Below are positions 27,055 through 35,552 of a stretch of 64,000 bases of DNA, piece after piece. This stretch comes from Desmonostoc muscorum FACHB-395 (GTDB lineage Bacteria; Cyanobacteriota; Cyanobacteriia; Cyanobacteriales; Nostocaceae): the NCBI RefSeq assembly GCF_014698035.1, contig NZ_JACJSF010000006.1, positions 124,001 to 188,000 of the forward strand, in the 5' to 3' direction. The notes beneath the pieces are model-generated. The model saw only the letters and a program-made list of their open reading frames with translations. It ran no database searches and was not told where the DNA came from. The stretch's first letter is position 1; every line of letters begins with the position of its first letter. A program made the translations under genes and the position numbers.

Positions 27055-29628
27055 TCAGCCTAAACCGTGGCAAATAAAAGCAGCCCAGTAACGAGGATCT
27101 GAAAAGGGAAATTGCTGAGTAGAATTTTCTATTTCTTGAATTCGTCTGTTCAATTTTGCATACATATTATATTCACGCTTCCATTGTTCATGTTCGATAG
27201 AATCTGAAGGATATTTTTTTCTATTTCCTATCAGTTCTTTCTCCTTTGCTTCTACTTCCTGGAAGATTTTATTTAGGTCTACTTTTGTAAATTCTCGTAG
27301 CTGAATTTGTGCTTGCTGTAAAGCTTTAGGACGGTTTCTACCTTCTTGTCGCTGCTGGTAGTAAAAAATGGAAAATAATGCTGTGGCTAAATCATTGACT
27401 GACCAGAGAGTACTAACTACACTTCTAGCACCAGCACACAAAAAGCCTGTGGAGAGAGTAAGAATATCATCAGTTAGAGAAGAAATACCCAAATTAGTTT
27501 CGCAGCAAGACAGAAAAACTTCTACAAGTTGAGGTAAACGCCAACCAGGTGTCATCAATTGCCCCAAGGTGATGCTGTTACCGTGCGCTAATTTTAACTG
27601 TGATTCTAAAGGATTATCGAGGCGAGATTGGGCATGGTGGCAGGAATGAAGTACTTGAACTTGTTGTGCTAGCTGTCGATAGTTATTAGAGGTGGCTTGA
27701 CTGCTACCAATTAATCTGTTTTCTGGTGGAATATTATACATTTGGGCAAGTTTTTCGCCTTCAAATCTGGCGCAGGGAAGGTTGTCTTCGGCATCTTCCA
27801 CAGTTCCATATTGTAGAGATATTTCAGTAAATTTCCCTACATTGTCGCGTTGTTGACAAAATTCTAAAATTTGGCAACTTGGGGTATAACGAATAAGAAA
27901 TTTATCTCCTAAATATTCCTGATATTCTCCTGTAGGCAAAGCAGCGAATGGAATCTGATGGAGTAACAGGTGAGGTACTAAAATTAATTCTTCTATTCCT
28001 TGAAGATGTTGGGATATGAGTTCAGATATTTGCAAGCGTTCAGCTAATTCGCGGAGAATGCTATTAATTTGAGTTTCCCATTTTTTGTAATCATTCATAT
28101 AAGGCAATAACCAATTCTGCTCAATCCAGCCTTGCAATGTATCTAACCCTTGTCCTGTGCAGGTGTAGAGAGTAATTTTGTTTTGCTGGACGATAAAAAT
28201 ATGGGTGTCGCTGTTGGTAGTGTAGAAACTAAGGATAGCTGTATTAGGTTGATCGATTAGCTTTTGAATTTCTGACAAGCTGAGGGGGTTAACTTGAATT
28301 TCGCCAGCTAATACGGGATCTTCGCGTCTGAGATTTTCCCAAACTTGTTGTTTTTGGATTTCTAAAGATGCGATCGCTTCATTATAAGCTTGGAATGCAG
28401 CGCGTGTTTCACTACGACTATTTTCAGATTTATGACTTTGGCGTTCTTGGTCAATTTCTTGTTGCAGTTCTTCATATTGCTGCAATAATTCTTGGATTTT
28501 GGGGGGGATTTCTTCGCCTTGAGAGAGGTTGTAGCTTGCCATTAAGTCTACCAGGCGTTTGGAACGCGATCGCTCTACATATTCTAAGGCTTTATCTATT
28601 TGTCCAGCCTTGATGCAAGCTTGCACAAGCTTTTCATAAACTTCTATAGTTCCTTGCAAAATCTGTTGACGGCGAGTTTCGGATTTATTCCAAGCCCGGA
28701 TCTGTTCTATTGACTGAACAGCATAGTTGTATCCTTCAATAGCTTCTTTCCAGCGTCCAGAAGCGAGACAGATATCCCCAAAATTACCTCCATAATCGAG
28801 GCACTCTGTAGGGAACGCAGTGGGTGTACAAATTTTTAGCAATAAGCGAAAACAAGCAATTGCCTGATTAATATTTCCTTGCTGATTGTAAGTAAAAGCT
28901 AAATTATTTTGAACCATTGCCCAATTTAGCGGGTAAGATTCGCAACTATAAACTTCTAAAGCCTGATTAAAGTAATAGAATACTTGCTCTAAATTGTTTG
29001 TATCTTCCTCTTTAGCTAAGTCACGATATATATTACCAAGATTATTTTGAAGTCCAGCCCAATCTTCCAAAAACTCTTCCAGATTTTCCAGAAAATCTTC
29101 ATAAGTATGTTCTTCCAAAACAGCCTTAAAACATTGATAAATATGTTCTTCTAAAGCAGCTTGATACCAGGCTCTTGCTATATTTAAATTTTCTAATGGC
29201 TCTCCTTGTTTTCTTTTTCTGTAGGCAGCACCTAAATTAGTAAGAACCATTACCCACTCTGCGGGAAACTTATCACGAGTATAAACTTGCAAAGATTTTT
29301 GACAACATAATATTGCTGATTCAGAATTTTCTTCATCTATAACATCTAAATCAGAGTAGATAGTTGCTAAACTATTCTGGATACTAGCCCACTCTTGTGG
29401 AAACTCTTCACGAGTATAAACTTTTAAAGCTTTTTCAAATGCCTTAATTGCTTTCTCTCCATTTTTTACCCAATCACCACGAATTCTCTCACAATAAGCA
29501 TTTCCCAAAATATCCTGTATTTCAGCCCATTGTTGAGGATACTTAACAAGTATTAGTTCTGCCTCATATTTGGCTATAGCAATTTCAATATTTATAGCAT
29601 AATTTGCTGATTCTAATGATTCAGTCAT
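27055..29628 (-). CDS. TPR-CHAT domain protein (caspase-like)
   Basis: 857 residues. The first half (about 15-350) is an array of TPR-like repeats in which EFPQEWASIQNSLATIYSDL, KFPAEWVMVLTNLGAAYRKR and SYPLNWAMVQNNLAFTYNQQ are variants of one unit. A helical linker follows (ELLQQYEELQQEIDQERQ). The C-terminal CHAT protease-like domain (about 540-857) contains the His of QVLHSCHHAQSRLD (about 661) and the Cys of VEVFLSCCETNLGI (about 707), then GARSVVSTLWSVND and a final YWAAFICHG. The His-Cys dyad appears intact, so peptidase activity is plausible. CHAT proteins act in regulated proteolysis and some defence or cell-death pathways. No dedicated partner gene is adjacent, though a toxin-antitoxin pair lies upstream. 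Confidence 0.9.
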   Translation of the reverse strand: MTESLESANYAINIEIAIAKYEAELILVKYPQQWAEIQDILGNAYCERIRGDWVKNGEKAIKAFEKALKVYTREEFPQEWASIQNSLATIYSDLDVIDEENSESAILCCQKSLQVYTRDKFPAEWVMVLTNLGAAYRKRKQGEPLENLNIARAWYQAALEEHIYQCFKAVLEEHTYEDFLENLEEFLEDWAGLQNNLGNIYRDLAKEEDTNNLEQVFYYFNQALEVYSCESYPLNWAMVQNNLAFTYNQQGNINQAIACFRLLLKICTPTAFPTECLDYGGNFGDICLASGRWKEAIEGYNYAVQSIEQIRAWNKSETRRQQILQGTIEVYEKLVQACIKAGQIDKALEYVERSRSKRLVDLMASYNLSQGEEIPPKIQELLQQYEELQQEIDQERQSHKSENSRSETRAAFQAYNEAIASLEIQKQQVWENLRREDPVLAGEIQVNPLSLSEIQKLIDQPNTAILSFYTTNSDTHIFIVQQNKITLYTCTGQGLDTLQGWIEQNWLLPYMNDYKKWETQINSILRELAERLQISELISQHLQGIEELILVPHLLLHQIPFAALPTGEYQEYLGDKFLIRYTPSCQILEFCQQRDNVGKFTEISLQYGTVEDAEDNLPCARFEGEKLAQMYNIPPENRLIGSSQATSNNYRQLAQQVQVLHSCHHAQSRLDNPLESQLKLAHGNSITLGQLMTPGWRLPQLVEVFLSCCETNLGISSLTDDILTLSTGFLCAGARSVVSTLWSVNDLATALFSIFYYQQRQEGRNRPKALQQAQIQLREFTKVDLNKIFQEVEAKEKELIGNRKKYPSDSIEHEQWKREYNMYAKLNRRIQEIENSTQQFPFSDPRYWAAFICHGLG

Positions 29629-29752
29629 TTTATAAAAATTTAAACCTGTATTATATTAATTACCTAATTTATATATTTTCTATTCAAATATGTCTTTTGC
29701 AAAATGCTATACTGCCGCTACTTTCCTTACTTTAATAATTTTAGAATAGTGT

Positions 29753-30466
29753 TTACGCCGAAATCTCTACCAACTTGGCTAGCAATTCTTCAGCTAAATC
29801 TAACAACTCAATTTCATCAATTTCATAACTAGTTCCGCGATTACTTTCTCCACTCCTCACATTAGCAGCCAAAACATTTTTGACAGAAAAAAGCCTATCT
29901 TCTTCTTTAACTAGACTCAAACATTTTTCTAACTCAGCCGCAATTTCCTGGATTGTCCTTGAACCCAAACGCTCTCTCACTTTCACCGCTACCGAATCGT
30001 CACTTTCCAGCAGTTTTACTAAAGCTGTTCTCAGTCCATCATCCTCGTGCGAAAACTTATCAACGGCTACACGCACATATTCCCGCACGCTCATGTTTGC
30101 TGCCAATGCCTTTTGGAAAACTACATCTGGTACATCTACCAGCAATACACCTTCGTTATCGCTAGCTTGATATAAGTCATCTCCTTGTTTGACGGCTATC
30201 AGCAAATCTGCACCCAAAGCGTGTAAATAGTGCAACACTGATTCTAATTCATGTTCCTTTAAAGCCGACTCTAACTTGGACACCGCAGCTTGCTTTACTC
30301 CCAGTTTTTGAGCTAGCTGTGCCTGAGTCAATCCTGCTTTATTACGTATTTCACGCATGGCATCGGTAAGATAAAGGCGCAAATACTCTAACTTTCCCGC
30401 CAAAATAACCTCTGGTTCGTCGCTTACCTTTTGCTGCAACCAAGCTTGAAAATTAGGCTTTTTCAT
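29753..30466 (-). CDS. XRE-family HTH antitoxin
   Basis: 237 residues. Residues about 35-95 are a Cro/C1-type helix-turn-helix (AMREIRNKAGLTQAQLAQKLGVKQAAVSKLE with a recognition helix). The rest is an acidic, helical extension (about 95-237) not typical of small antitoxins and possibly a toxin-binding domain. Its ATG overlaps the last codons of the upstream toxin gene by 4 bp (30463-30466), so translation is coupled. The toxin-first order is that of higBA-type modules. The N-terminal 30 residues are an additional feature. It probably represses the operon through the inverted repeat at 30890-30937. Confidence 0.8.
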   Translation of the reverse strand: MKKPNFQAWLQQKVSDEPEVILAGKLEYLRLYLTDAMREIRNKAGLTQAQLAQKLGVKQAAVSKLESALKEHELESVLHYLHALGADLLIAVKQGDDLYQASDNEGVLLVDVPDVVFQKALAANMSVREYVRVAVDKFSHEDDGLRTALVKLLESDDSVAVKVRERLGSRTIQEIAAELEKCLSLVKEEDRLFSVKNVLAANVRSGESNRGTSYEIDEIELLDLAEELLAKLVEISA

Positions 30467-30870
30467 GACTTTTCCCTTTGCTGCAATTCACGCAATCTCA
30501 CTCTTGCAGGTTCTTTGTCTCTATCTTTGATAGCGCCGTCGTATTTCTTCATAAAGGCGTACAGCACCACAAATCTCTGAGGAGTAGCAGCCGTTAAGAT
30601 AAACCGTGGATTATGTTCGCTCTTAGTCATCCGTAACTCATACAAATCATCTTCCAGTTTCTCAAAGATTCCACTGGTAAGTGATGCGAGTCCTTTGTCG
30701 CACAGGTAGCGAAGATTAACTTGCAGGCGCTTGGTTTCGGAAGCACTCAGTAATGGCTTTGGTGGATTTTCTGGTTGCTCTTCTTCGGGAATCATCCTGA
30801 TGAAAAAAGCCAGCAAATCTTTGGGGATTTCCCCATTGACATCTAGATAAAGTTCCCAAGTCCAGGTCAC
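30463..30870 (-). CDS. HigB/Gp49-like toxin (RelE superfamily)
   Basis: 135 residues from a GTG at 30870, preceded by GAGGG six bases upstream. The C-terminal half reads GIFEKLEDDLYELRMTKSEH, FILTAATPQRFVVLYAFMKK, then KEPARVRLRELQQ. This is the pattern of phage-derived Gp49/HigB-type toxins: an LxxglxELR strand, then a hydrophobic strand ending in FxKK, then a helix of A..R. These act as ribosome-dependent mRNA endonucleases. The N-terminal 45 residues are unusual for the family and may be a fused module. It overlaps the antitoxin by 4 bp. The toxin activity is inferred from the fold pattern and gene order. Confidence 0.75.
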   Translation of the reverse strand: MTWTWELYLDVNGEIPKDLLAFFIRMIPEEEQPENPPKPLLSASETKRLQVNLRYLCDKGLASLTSGIFEKLEDDLYELRMTKSEHNPRFILTAATPQRFVVLYAFMKKYDGAIKDRDKEPARVRLRELQQREKS

Positions 30871-30883
30871 TTCCTACCCTCAC

Positions 30884-30912
30884 AGTATAATATTCCTTAT
30901 AAAGAATGTCAA
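30884..30912 (-). promoter_or_regulatory. Sigma70-type promoter of the toxin-antitoxin operon
   Basis: On the minus strand TTGACA (30912-30907), a 17-bp spacer and TATACT (30889-30884) form a near-consensus promoter. The spacer is exactly one arm of the 18-bp operator. The start codon lies 13 bp after the -10 box, giving a very short leader with GAGGG as ribosome binding site. Confidence 0.75.
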
Positions 30913-30937
30913 TTGCTTTATTCTTTATAAGGAATAT
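30890..30937. promoter_or_regulatory. Toxin-antitoxin operator: 18-bp perfect inverted repeat
   Basis: ATATTCCTTATAAAGAAT (30890-30907) and ATTCTTTATAAGGAATAT (30920-30937) are perfect inverted arms separated by 12 bp. Each arm is itself a near palindrome, as expected for two dimer sites bound cooperatively. One arm fills the -35/-10 spacer, so binding would block RNA polymerase. It is best read as the autoregulatory operator of the HTH antitoxin. Confidence 0.75.
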
Positions 30938-30975
30938 CATATAGAATCAGTGAGTGCAACTTTGGTAATAAAAAT

Positions 30976-31003
30976 GGTGCGTTAGGCAAAGCCATAACGC
31001 ACC
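30976..31003. repeat. Hairpin repeat GGTGCGTTA...TAACGCACC
   Basis: GGTGCGTTAGGC-AAA-GCC-A-TAACGCACC folds into a long stem with one bulged base. I recall related GGTGCGTTA palindromes as common in cyanobacterial intergenic DNA. It lies between the lysS stop and the toxin promoter. Confidence 0.6.
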
Positions 31004-31012
31004 CCACTGTTT

Positions 31013-31103
31013 ATACCAAGTTGCCAAAGTTAGTATTGTTTAGTATCTAAGCGCTGCTGGACTAGCTTTCAAGCAAATAATACTATCTATCACAACTTGG
31101 TAT
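31013..31103. repeat. 91-bp palindromic MITE-like element
   Basis: ATACCAAGTTG (31013-31023) and CAACTTGGTAT (31093-31103) are perfect 11-bp terminal inverted repeats. The inner segments TAGTATTGTT and AATAATACTA are also nearly inverted. It has no coding capacity. It sits 17 bp downstream of the lysS stop on the leftward-transcribed side. Confidence 0.5.
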
Positions 31104-31119
31104 TATATGCCTAAGTAGG

Positions 31120-32805
31120 TCAACTCAACTGTTCAAATTTAAATTTCCCTTTAATAAACTTGTTAAAGTATTGACCTTTGGATGGGGCATTATCTAAGTC
31201 TTCCTTGACACTGGGAGGTACTTTGAAATACTCGTAAACACTTCCACTATCAAATTCAATAGTCAGTGTTTGAGTTGTTGGTTCATAGCTAAATTGCTTA
31301 ATAACACTGCCTTCGGGCTTGAGTAGAGGGAAGGCAATTACATCTCGAATACTGGCAGAATCAGTTAACAACATTACTAACCGATCAATCCCAATCCCTA
31401 AACCACCTGTAGGCGGCATACCGTATTCAAGGGCTGTCAAAAAGTCTTCATCTACACCTTGAGCTTCTAAGTCACCAGCAGCTTTCCTTTCAGCTTGGGC
31501 TTCTAGGCGTTCTCTTTGATCGATGGGATCGGTAAGTTCTGAGAAGCTGTTTCCAGTTTCTCGCCCGACGATAAATAACTCAAATCTTTCCACCAAACCA
31601 GGTTGAGAACGGTGAGGTTTTGCTAAGGGCGAAATTTCTACAGGGTAATCAATGACAAAAGTAGGTTGAATTAAATTAGCTTCTACCTTTTCTTCAAAAG
31701 CTAAATTTAGTAACTTACCAATTGATTTCGCTTCATCTATACCAGGAATACCAGCATTTTTACTCGCTGTTTTTGCTTCTTCCAATGTTTGGAAAGAATT
31801 GAAATCTAAGCCTGTAAATTCTTTAACTAAATCGTGCATTGTCACTCGCCGCCAAGGAGGTGTTAAATCTATAGGTTCCCCTTGGTAGGTGATTTGCAAT
31901 GTGCCGAGTACATCTTGGGCGACAGTGGTAATAATCCCCTCAGTCAGCGCCATCATATCGTTGTAATCGGCGTAGGCTTGGTAAAGTTCAATTGTCGTAA
32001 ATTCGGGATTATGTCGAGTAGAAATTCCCTCATTGCGGAAAACCCGCCCCAATTCAAACACCTTTTCAAAACCACCTACAATCAACCGTTTGAGATGAAG
32101 TTCTGTGGCAATTCGCAGATACAACTCCATTTCTAAGGTGTTGTGGTAGGTGATAAATGGACGCGCATCTGCACCCCCAGTCTCACTTTGCAAAACTGGC
32201 GTTTCAATTTCCAGAAAATCCCGTTCTTCTAAATAGCGGCGAATACCGGCAGTAATTTGGGCGCGACGGCGGAAAGTTTGTCGCACTTCTGGGTTAACAA
32301 TCAAGTCAACGTAACGCTGACGGTAGCGCTTGGCAACATCCGTTAATCCATGCCACTTGTCGGGTAGGGGCAACAGGGATTTAGTCAGGATAGTATATTG
32401 TTTAACGTAGACAGATAACTCGCCCTTTTCAGTCCGTTTAATAGTACCTTTAACTCCCAGGATGTCGCCTGCATCTGTGAGTTGTTTTAAATGATTGAAG
32501 GCATCAGCATCAATATCTGCCATGCTTTCTTGGATGCGATTTTTATCCAAATAAAGCTGAATTGTGCCAGTTTCATCTTGCAAGGTGAAGAAAGCCAGTT
32601 TACCAAAAACGCGACGCGCCATAATGCGTCCAGCGATCGCAACTTCTAAATCAACTTCTTCACCACTGGCTAAATCGGCAAACTGTTCTTGCAACTGCGT
32701 TGCATGATGGGTAGATTCCCAACGATAGGCATAGGGATTAGTTCCTAGCTGCTTGAGTTGTTCTACTTTCTCCAGCCTTGCGGCTCGGATATCTTCTTCC
32801 GACAT
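31120..32805 (-). CDS. lysS: Lysyl-tRNA synthetase (class II) with C-terminal KTSC domain
   Basis: 561 residues. The enzyme charges tRNA-Lys with lysine using ATP. The N-terminal OB fold (about 45-150) contains [20 protein letters not shown]. The class II catalytic core has motif 2 in [20 protein letters not shown] and motif 3 in [13 protein letters not shown]. After the normal end, about 60 extra residues ([52 protein letters not shown]) form a KTSC domain, which takes its name from this C-terminal position in LysRS. The length fits other Nostoc LysRS proteins. It is transcribed alone, with a start region overlapping nothing essential of the divergent Uma2 gene. Confidence 0.97.
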   Translation of the reverse strand: MSEEDIRAARLEKVEQLKQLGTNPYAYRWESTHHATQLQEQFADLASGEEVDLEVAIAGRIMARRVFGKLAFFTLQDETGTIQLYLDKNRIQESMADIDADAFNHLKQLTDAGDILGVKGTIKRTEKGELSVYVKQYTILTKSLLPLPDKWHGLTDVAKRYRQRYVDLIVNPEVRQTFRRRAQITAGIRRYLEERDFLEIETPVLQSETGGADARPFITYHNTLEMELYLRIATELHLKRLIVGGFEKVFELGRVFRNEGISTRHNPEFTTIELYQAYADYNDMMALTEGIITTVAQDVLGTLQITYQGEPIDLTPPWRRVTMHDLVKEFTGLDFNSFQTLEEAKTASKNAGIPGIDEAKSIGKLLNLAFEEKVEANLIQPTFVIDYPVEISPLAKPHRSQPGLVERFELFIVGRETGNSFSELTDPIDQRERLEAQAERKAAGDLEAQGVDEDFLTALEYGMPPTGGLGIGIDRLVMLLTDSASIRDVIAFPLLKPEGSVIKQFSYEPTTQTLTIEFDSGSVYEYFKVPPSVKEDLDNAPSKGQYFNKFIKGKFKFEQLS

Positions 32806-32907
32806 GGTAACGAACTAAATAGGGCAAGATTAATTATAGATGCTGCAAAAGTTGAGAGTAAGAGATATTTGCACTTTGCAGATGATAATATCGCCAAACC
32901 AAATACA

Positions 32908-33465
32908 ATGACACAAACTAGAGTGCGCTTGTGGAATGTAGATGAATATCACCGGATGCTTGAGACGGGTATTATCACAGCCGATGAACGGGTAGAACTG
33001 ATTGATGGGCAAGTTATCCCCATGAGTGCGAAAAATCCTCCACACGCAGCGACAACGCTGTGTGCATCTGACTATCTCAAGCGTTCGCTAGCAGAAGTTG
33101 CCTTAGTTAGGGTGCAAGATCCGATTCAATTAAGCCAATACTCGGAACCTGAACCAGATATTGCCGTTGTCCGCATTGATGCGCGAAAGTACATTGATCA
33201 TCATCCCGCACCCAATGAAATCTTTTTACTCATTGAGGTAGCAGATACAACACTAGACACCGATCGCAAACAGAAAGCACCTTTATATGCTAATGCAGGA
33301 ATTGCTGATTACTGGATTTTGGATGTGAATCAGCGTCAGGTTTATGTTTTCCGTGAACCAGGTTTGGAAGGCTACAATCTGAAATTTATTTTGCCGGAGG
33401 ATGCAACTTTATCTTTGATGACATTTCCAGGAATTGAAGTTCAGATTAGTCAACTGTTTCCATAA
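32908..33465 (+). CDS. Uma2 family (DUF820) putative endonuclease
   Basis: 185 residues from the ATG at 32908 (MTQTRVRLWNVDEYHRM). The frame is open to 32758, but that part overlaps lysS and is not family-like. Signature segments are ERVELIDGQVIPMS, EPEPDIAVVR, IFLLIEVADTTLDTDRKQKA and LYANAGIADYWILDV. These give the E...PD...E.S/A.T pattern of a PD-(D/E)xK nuclease fold. The family is expanded to many copies in cyanobacteria and its cellular role is not known. It is divergent from lysS and followed by an inverted repeat that may terminate it. Confidence 0.9.
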   Translation: MTQTRVRLWNVDEYHRMLETGIITADERVELIDGQVIPMSAKNPPHAATTLCASDYLKRSLAEVALVRVQDPIQLSQYSEPEPDIAVVRIDARKYIDHHPAPNEIFLLIEVADTTLDTDRKQKAPLYANAGIADYWILDVNQRQVYVFREPGLEGYNLKFILPEDATLSLMTFPGIEVQISQLFP

Positions 33466-33531
33466 CTTAAGTAAGTCGGTGTGAATAATTCAAACCATAT
33501 TAAGTAATGTAAAATTATTGTAATCCAGTTC

Positions 33532-33578
33532 GTAGTAAGGACTTTTCTCTCTAAAAGAAGGACTGAAGTCCTTACTAC
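33532..33578. repeat. Inverted repeat GTAGTAAGGACTT / AAGTCCTTACTAC
   Basis: 13-bp perfect arms with a 21-base loop, 66 bp after the Uma2 stop. One arm recurs at about 26476-26494 (GTAGTAAGGACTTTAGTCC). It may serve as a terminator for the Uma2 gene but belongs to a dispersed repeat family. Confidence 0.6.
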
Positions 33579-33657
33579 AAACCTTTAATTATTTCCGCCT
33601 TCCTACTTAGGTGATAGAAATTGAGTATCACAGTTTTTTAACTTTTAAATAAAAAGT

Positions 33658-33689
33658 GCGTAGGCGTAGCCCGTCGTAGACATCGCTTG
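33658..33689. repeat. Dispersed repeat GCGTAGGC...CATCGCTTG
   Basis: GCGTAGGCGTAGCCCGTCG followed by TAGACATCGCTTG, the clearest copy of the family also seen at 3736, 45983 and 58453. GGCGTAGCCC gives it partial dyad symmetry. It is intergenic, near the end of the leftward exported-protein gene. Confidence 0.65.
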
Positions 33690-33778
33690 ATCGCATTTTA
33701 TCCAAAAGACTCTCATAGAAAATATAATTGATATCTTCTATGACAACGATTTAATAATCTAATGCACAAGTCAAACCT

Positions 33779-34204
33779 TTATTTATAGTCTACTGTTAGC
33801 GAATGCCTAGATGAAATAGCTTTCATTTTCAAGTTAGTAAATTGTATGATCGCCTTTACAAAATCTTGCTGGTCTGGTTGCAAATGCAGTTTTTCTAGGG
33901 CTTGATTCATATTATTACCAGCCCGGAGATTGCGATTAAGTTGGGCACGTTGCGATGTGTTTAAGATTGCCTCAATTTCCCTGTTTCTTCTCTGACGCAC
34001 AGCCTGGAGTTCTTGGCGTTGTAGGGGAGTCAGATTAATATCCGACAAGGTGGAGTAACTTGCAGTTTTGGTAATTTGGGCGAAAATGACTCCAGAAGTA
34101 GTATGGAGTTGAACCGGTGTAGCTAAGGCAATTCCCGGCATGGAAAGGACAAGAGCTAGAATAGTAGCGAACACAGAAAGCCGTTTTGTCAATTGAATTG
34201 CCAT
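33779..34204 (-). CDS. Small exported helical protein (Spy/LTxxQ-like)
   Basis: 141 residues. A signal peptide (SVFATILALVLSMPGIALAT) ends with an AxA-like site. The mature part is helical and basic with LTPLQRQELQAVRQRRNREI and LNTSQRAQLNRNL, two segments of the LTxxQ type. These recall periplasmic Spy/CpxP-like proteins, which bind unfolded proteins or sense envelope stress. The match is weak, so the chaperone-like role is only a suggestion. It is transcribed alone, 196 bp upstream of the M48 protease stop on the same strand. Confidence 0.6.
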   Translation of the reverse strand: MAIQLTKRLSVFATILALVLSMPGIALATPVQLHTTSGVIFAQITKTASYSTLSDINLTPLQRQELQAVRQRRNREIEAILNTSQRAQLNRNLRAGNNMNQALEKLHLQPDQQDFVKAIIQFTNLKMKAISSRHSLTVDYK

Positions 34205-34400
34205 ATTGATAAATGCCTACATCTAAAATTTAATGCTCAGATATAGTTAAGCAATTTTCAAGTTTTTAATTTTGAATATTGAATTTATCCTACCCCAAAG
34301 AGTGCGTTAACGTGGTATAATTAGCATCTTGCATCAATATTAAGTAGGCTAGGCACTATTTACTAATACCAGTGCCCGCCCTACGGTGATTGCTCCTTAA

Positions 34401-35372
34401 TTACGAATCAGTATCAGGTCTTCTCATTCTGTTGATTTCCCGTCGTAATTCTTCAATTTGACGGCGTAAATTATCTGTTTCATTTGGGGAAGATTCTGCT
34501 GAAACATTTACTGAGCCAGAAGCAGGCGATCGCTGATAATTTCCTCGGCGAATTTGCTGATATTCTTCGGATACTGCCCACGCCCGTAAGTAATGCAGGC
34601 GTTCAACTGGGAAAGGATGACTCAACATCGTACCCTGAGCGCCGTTGTAAATCAAAAATTTATATATCTGATTCAGTCCATCTTCATCCAGTGCCTGATA
34701 ATTTTCTGACTGCTTGATAAATTCTTGTAAACTACATTCATTGGCATATTTGTGACTACCGCCAGAGAGCTTCATCATGGTTGACATTACAGGATTCAAG
34801 TCATCCATTACCAGTAGTGCGGCGCGATCTGACGATAACTCGGCTTTGCGCCGCCACTCAAAAAAGGCGTAAATCAAGCCTTGTGTTACAAGATTACCGA
34901 GGCCAAAGGTTAATTCTCCCAAGGCAGAAGCAGCACTCATCGCCCACATCGCCATTTGAATTAAAATAGTATGACCACATTTAATATGCCCCAGTTCATG
35001 GGCTAGCACCGCCCGAATCTCAGCTTCGTCTAGTAAGTCTAGTATCCCTGTATTTATGACTATGTAAGGATTCTCTTGCCCCAGTGCATAGCTATTTGCT
35101 TGGGGATCTTGCGAGACAAACAGTGCGGGTTCTGGGTAAATGTCCAAATCTCGGACGCATTCCCGAAACATCTGGTAAATAGTGGAATACTGACGCGGCC
35201 CGACTTGGATGGTGTTACCCATTAGATAGACTAATTGAGGGCGTTCGTAGATAAATTCCACAAATTTACGAGCGATTAAATCAAATCCCGGTAAATTTCG
35301 TAAAGCTTGCTCGGCTTGGCGATCTAGTGGATGCCTGAAGGCTTCGCTGGAAATTCCTGTGTAAGTTGGCAT
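34401..35372 (-). CDS. M48 family zinc metalloprotease
   Basis: 323 residues. VLAHELGHIKCGHT carries the HExxH-type zinc motif (H-E-L-G-H) at about residue 127, and a downstream RRKAELSSDRAALLV supplies the third ligand (ExxxD). YVINTGILDLLDEAEIRAV precedes it, as in HtpX/Ste24-like peptidases. A hydrophobic stretch follows the active site (MAMWAMSAASALGELTFGLG). The C-terminal 50 residues are Ser/Glu/Arg-rich and coiled-coil-like (NLRRQIEELRREINRMR), an addition to the core family. Likely a membrane-associated protein-quality-control peptidase. Confidence 0.9.
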   Translation of the reverse strand: MPTYTGISSEAFRHPLDRQAEQALRNLPGFDLIARKFVEFIYERPQLVYLMGNTIQVGPRQYSTIYQMFRECVRDLDIYPEPALFVSQDPQANSYALGQENPYIVINTGILDLLDEAEIRAVLAHELGHIKCGHTILIQMAMWAMSAASALGELTFGLGNLVTQGLIYAFFEWRRKAELSSDRAALLVMDDLNPVMSTMMKLSGGSHKYANECSLQEFIKQSENYQALDEDGLNQIYKFLIYNGAQGTMLSHPFPVERLHYLRAWAVSEEYQQIRRGNYQRSPASGSVNVSAESSPNETDNLRRQIEELRREINRMRRPDTDS

Positions 35373-35396
35373 AATTTAGGGAATTGGGAATTGGGA

Positions 35397-35433
35397 ATTG
35401 GTCATTGGTCATTGGTCATTGGTCATTGGTCAT
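35397..35433. repeat. Heptamer tandem repeat (GGTCATT)n
   Basis: Five to six tandem units of GGTCATT, preceded by GGGAATTGGGAATT and followed by short ATGACAAA/GGACAAA words to about 35495. This is a Nostoc-type short tandem repeat array in the gap between the divergent M48 and helicase-like genes. Confidence 0.8.
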
Positions 35434-35552
35434 TAGCAAAGGATAAAGGACAACTGACAAATGACAAAGAACAAAGGACAAATAACAAATGACAAGATAA
35501 TAGAAATGGGGCAATTGGAAGTAAAAATCACTTTGTATGGAATTAAAAGCGT

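Noticed and set aside
31120..31320. C-terminal extension of LysRS as a novel fusion
   Set aside because: The extension is the known KTSC domain, which was named for this position and is common in Nostoc LysRS.
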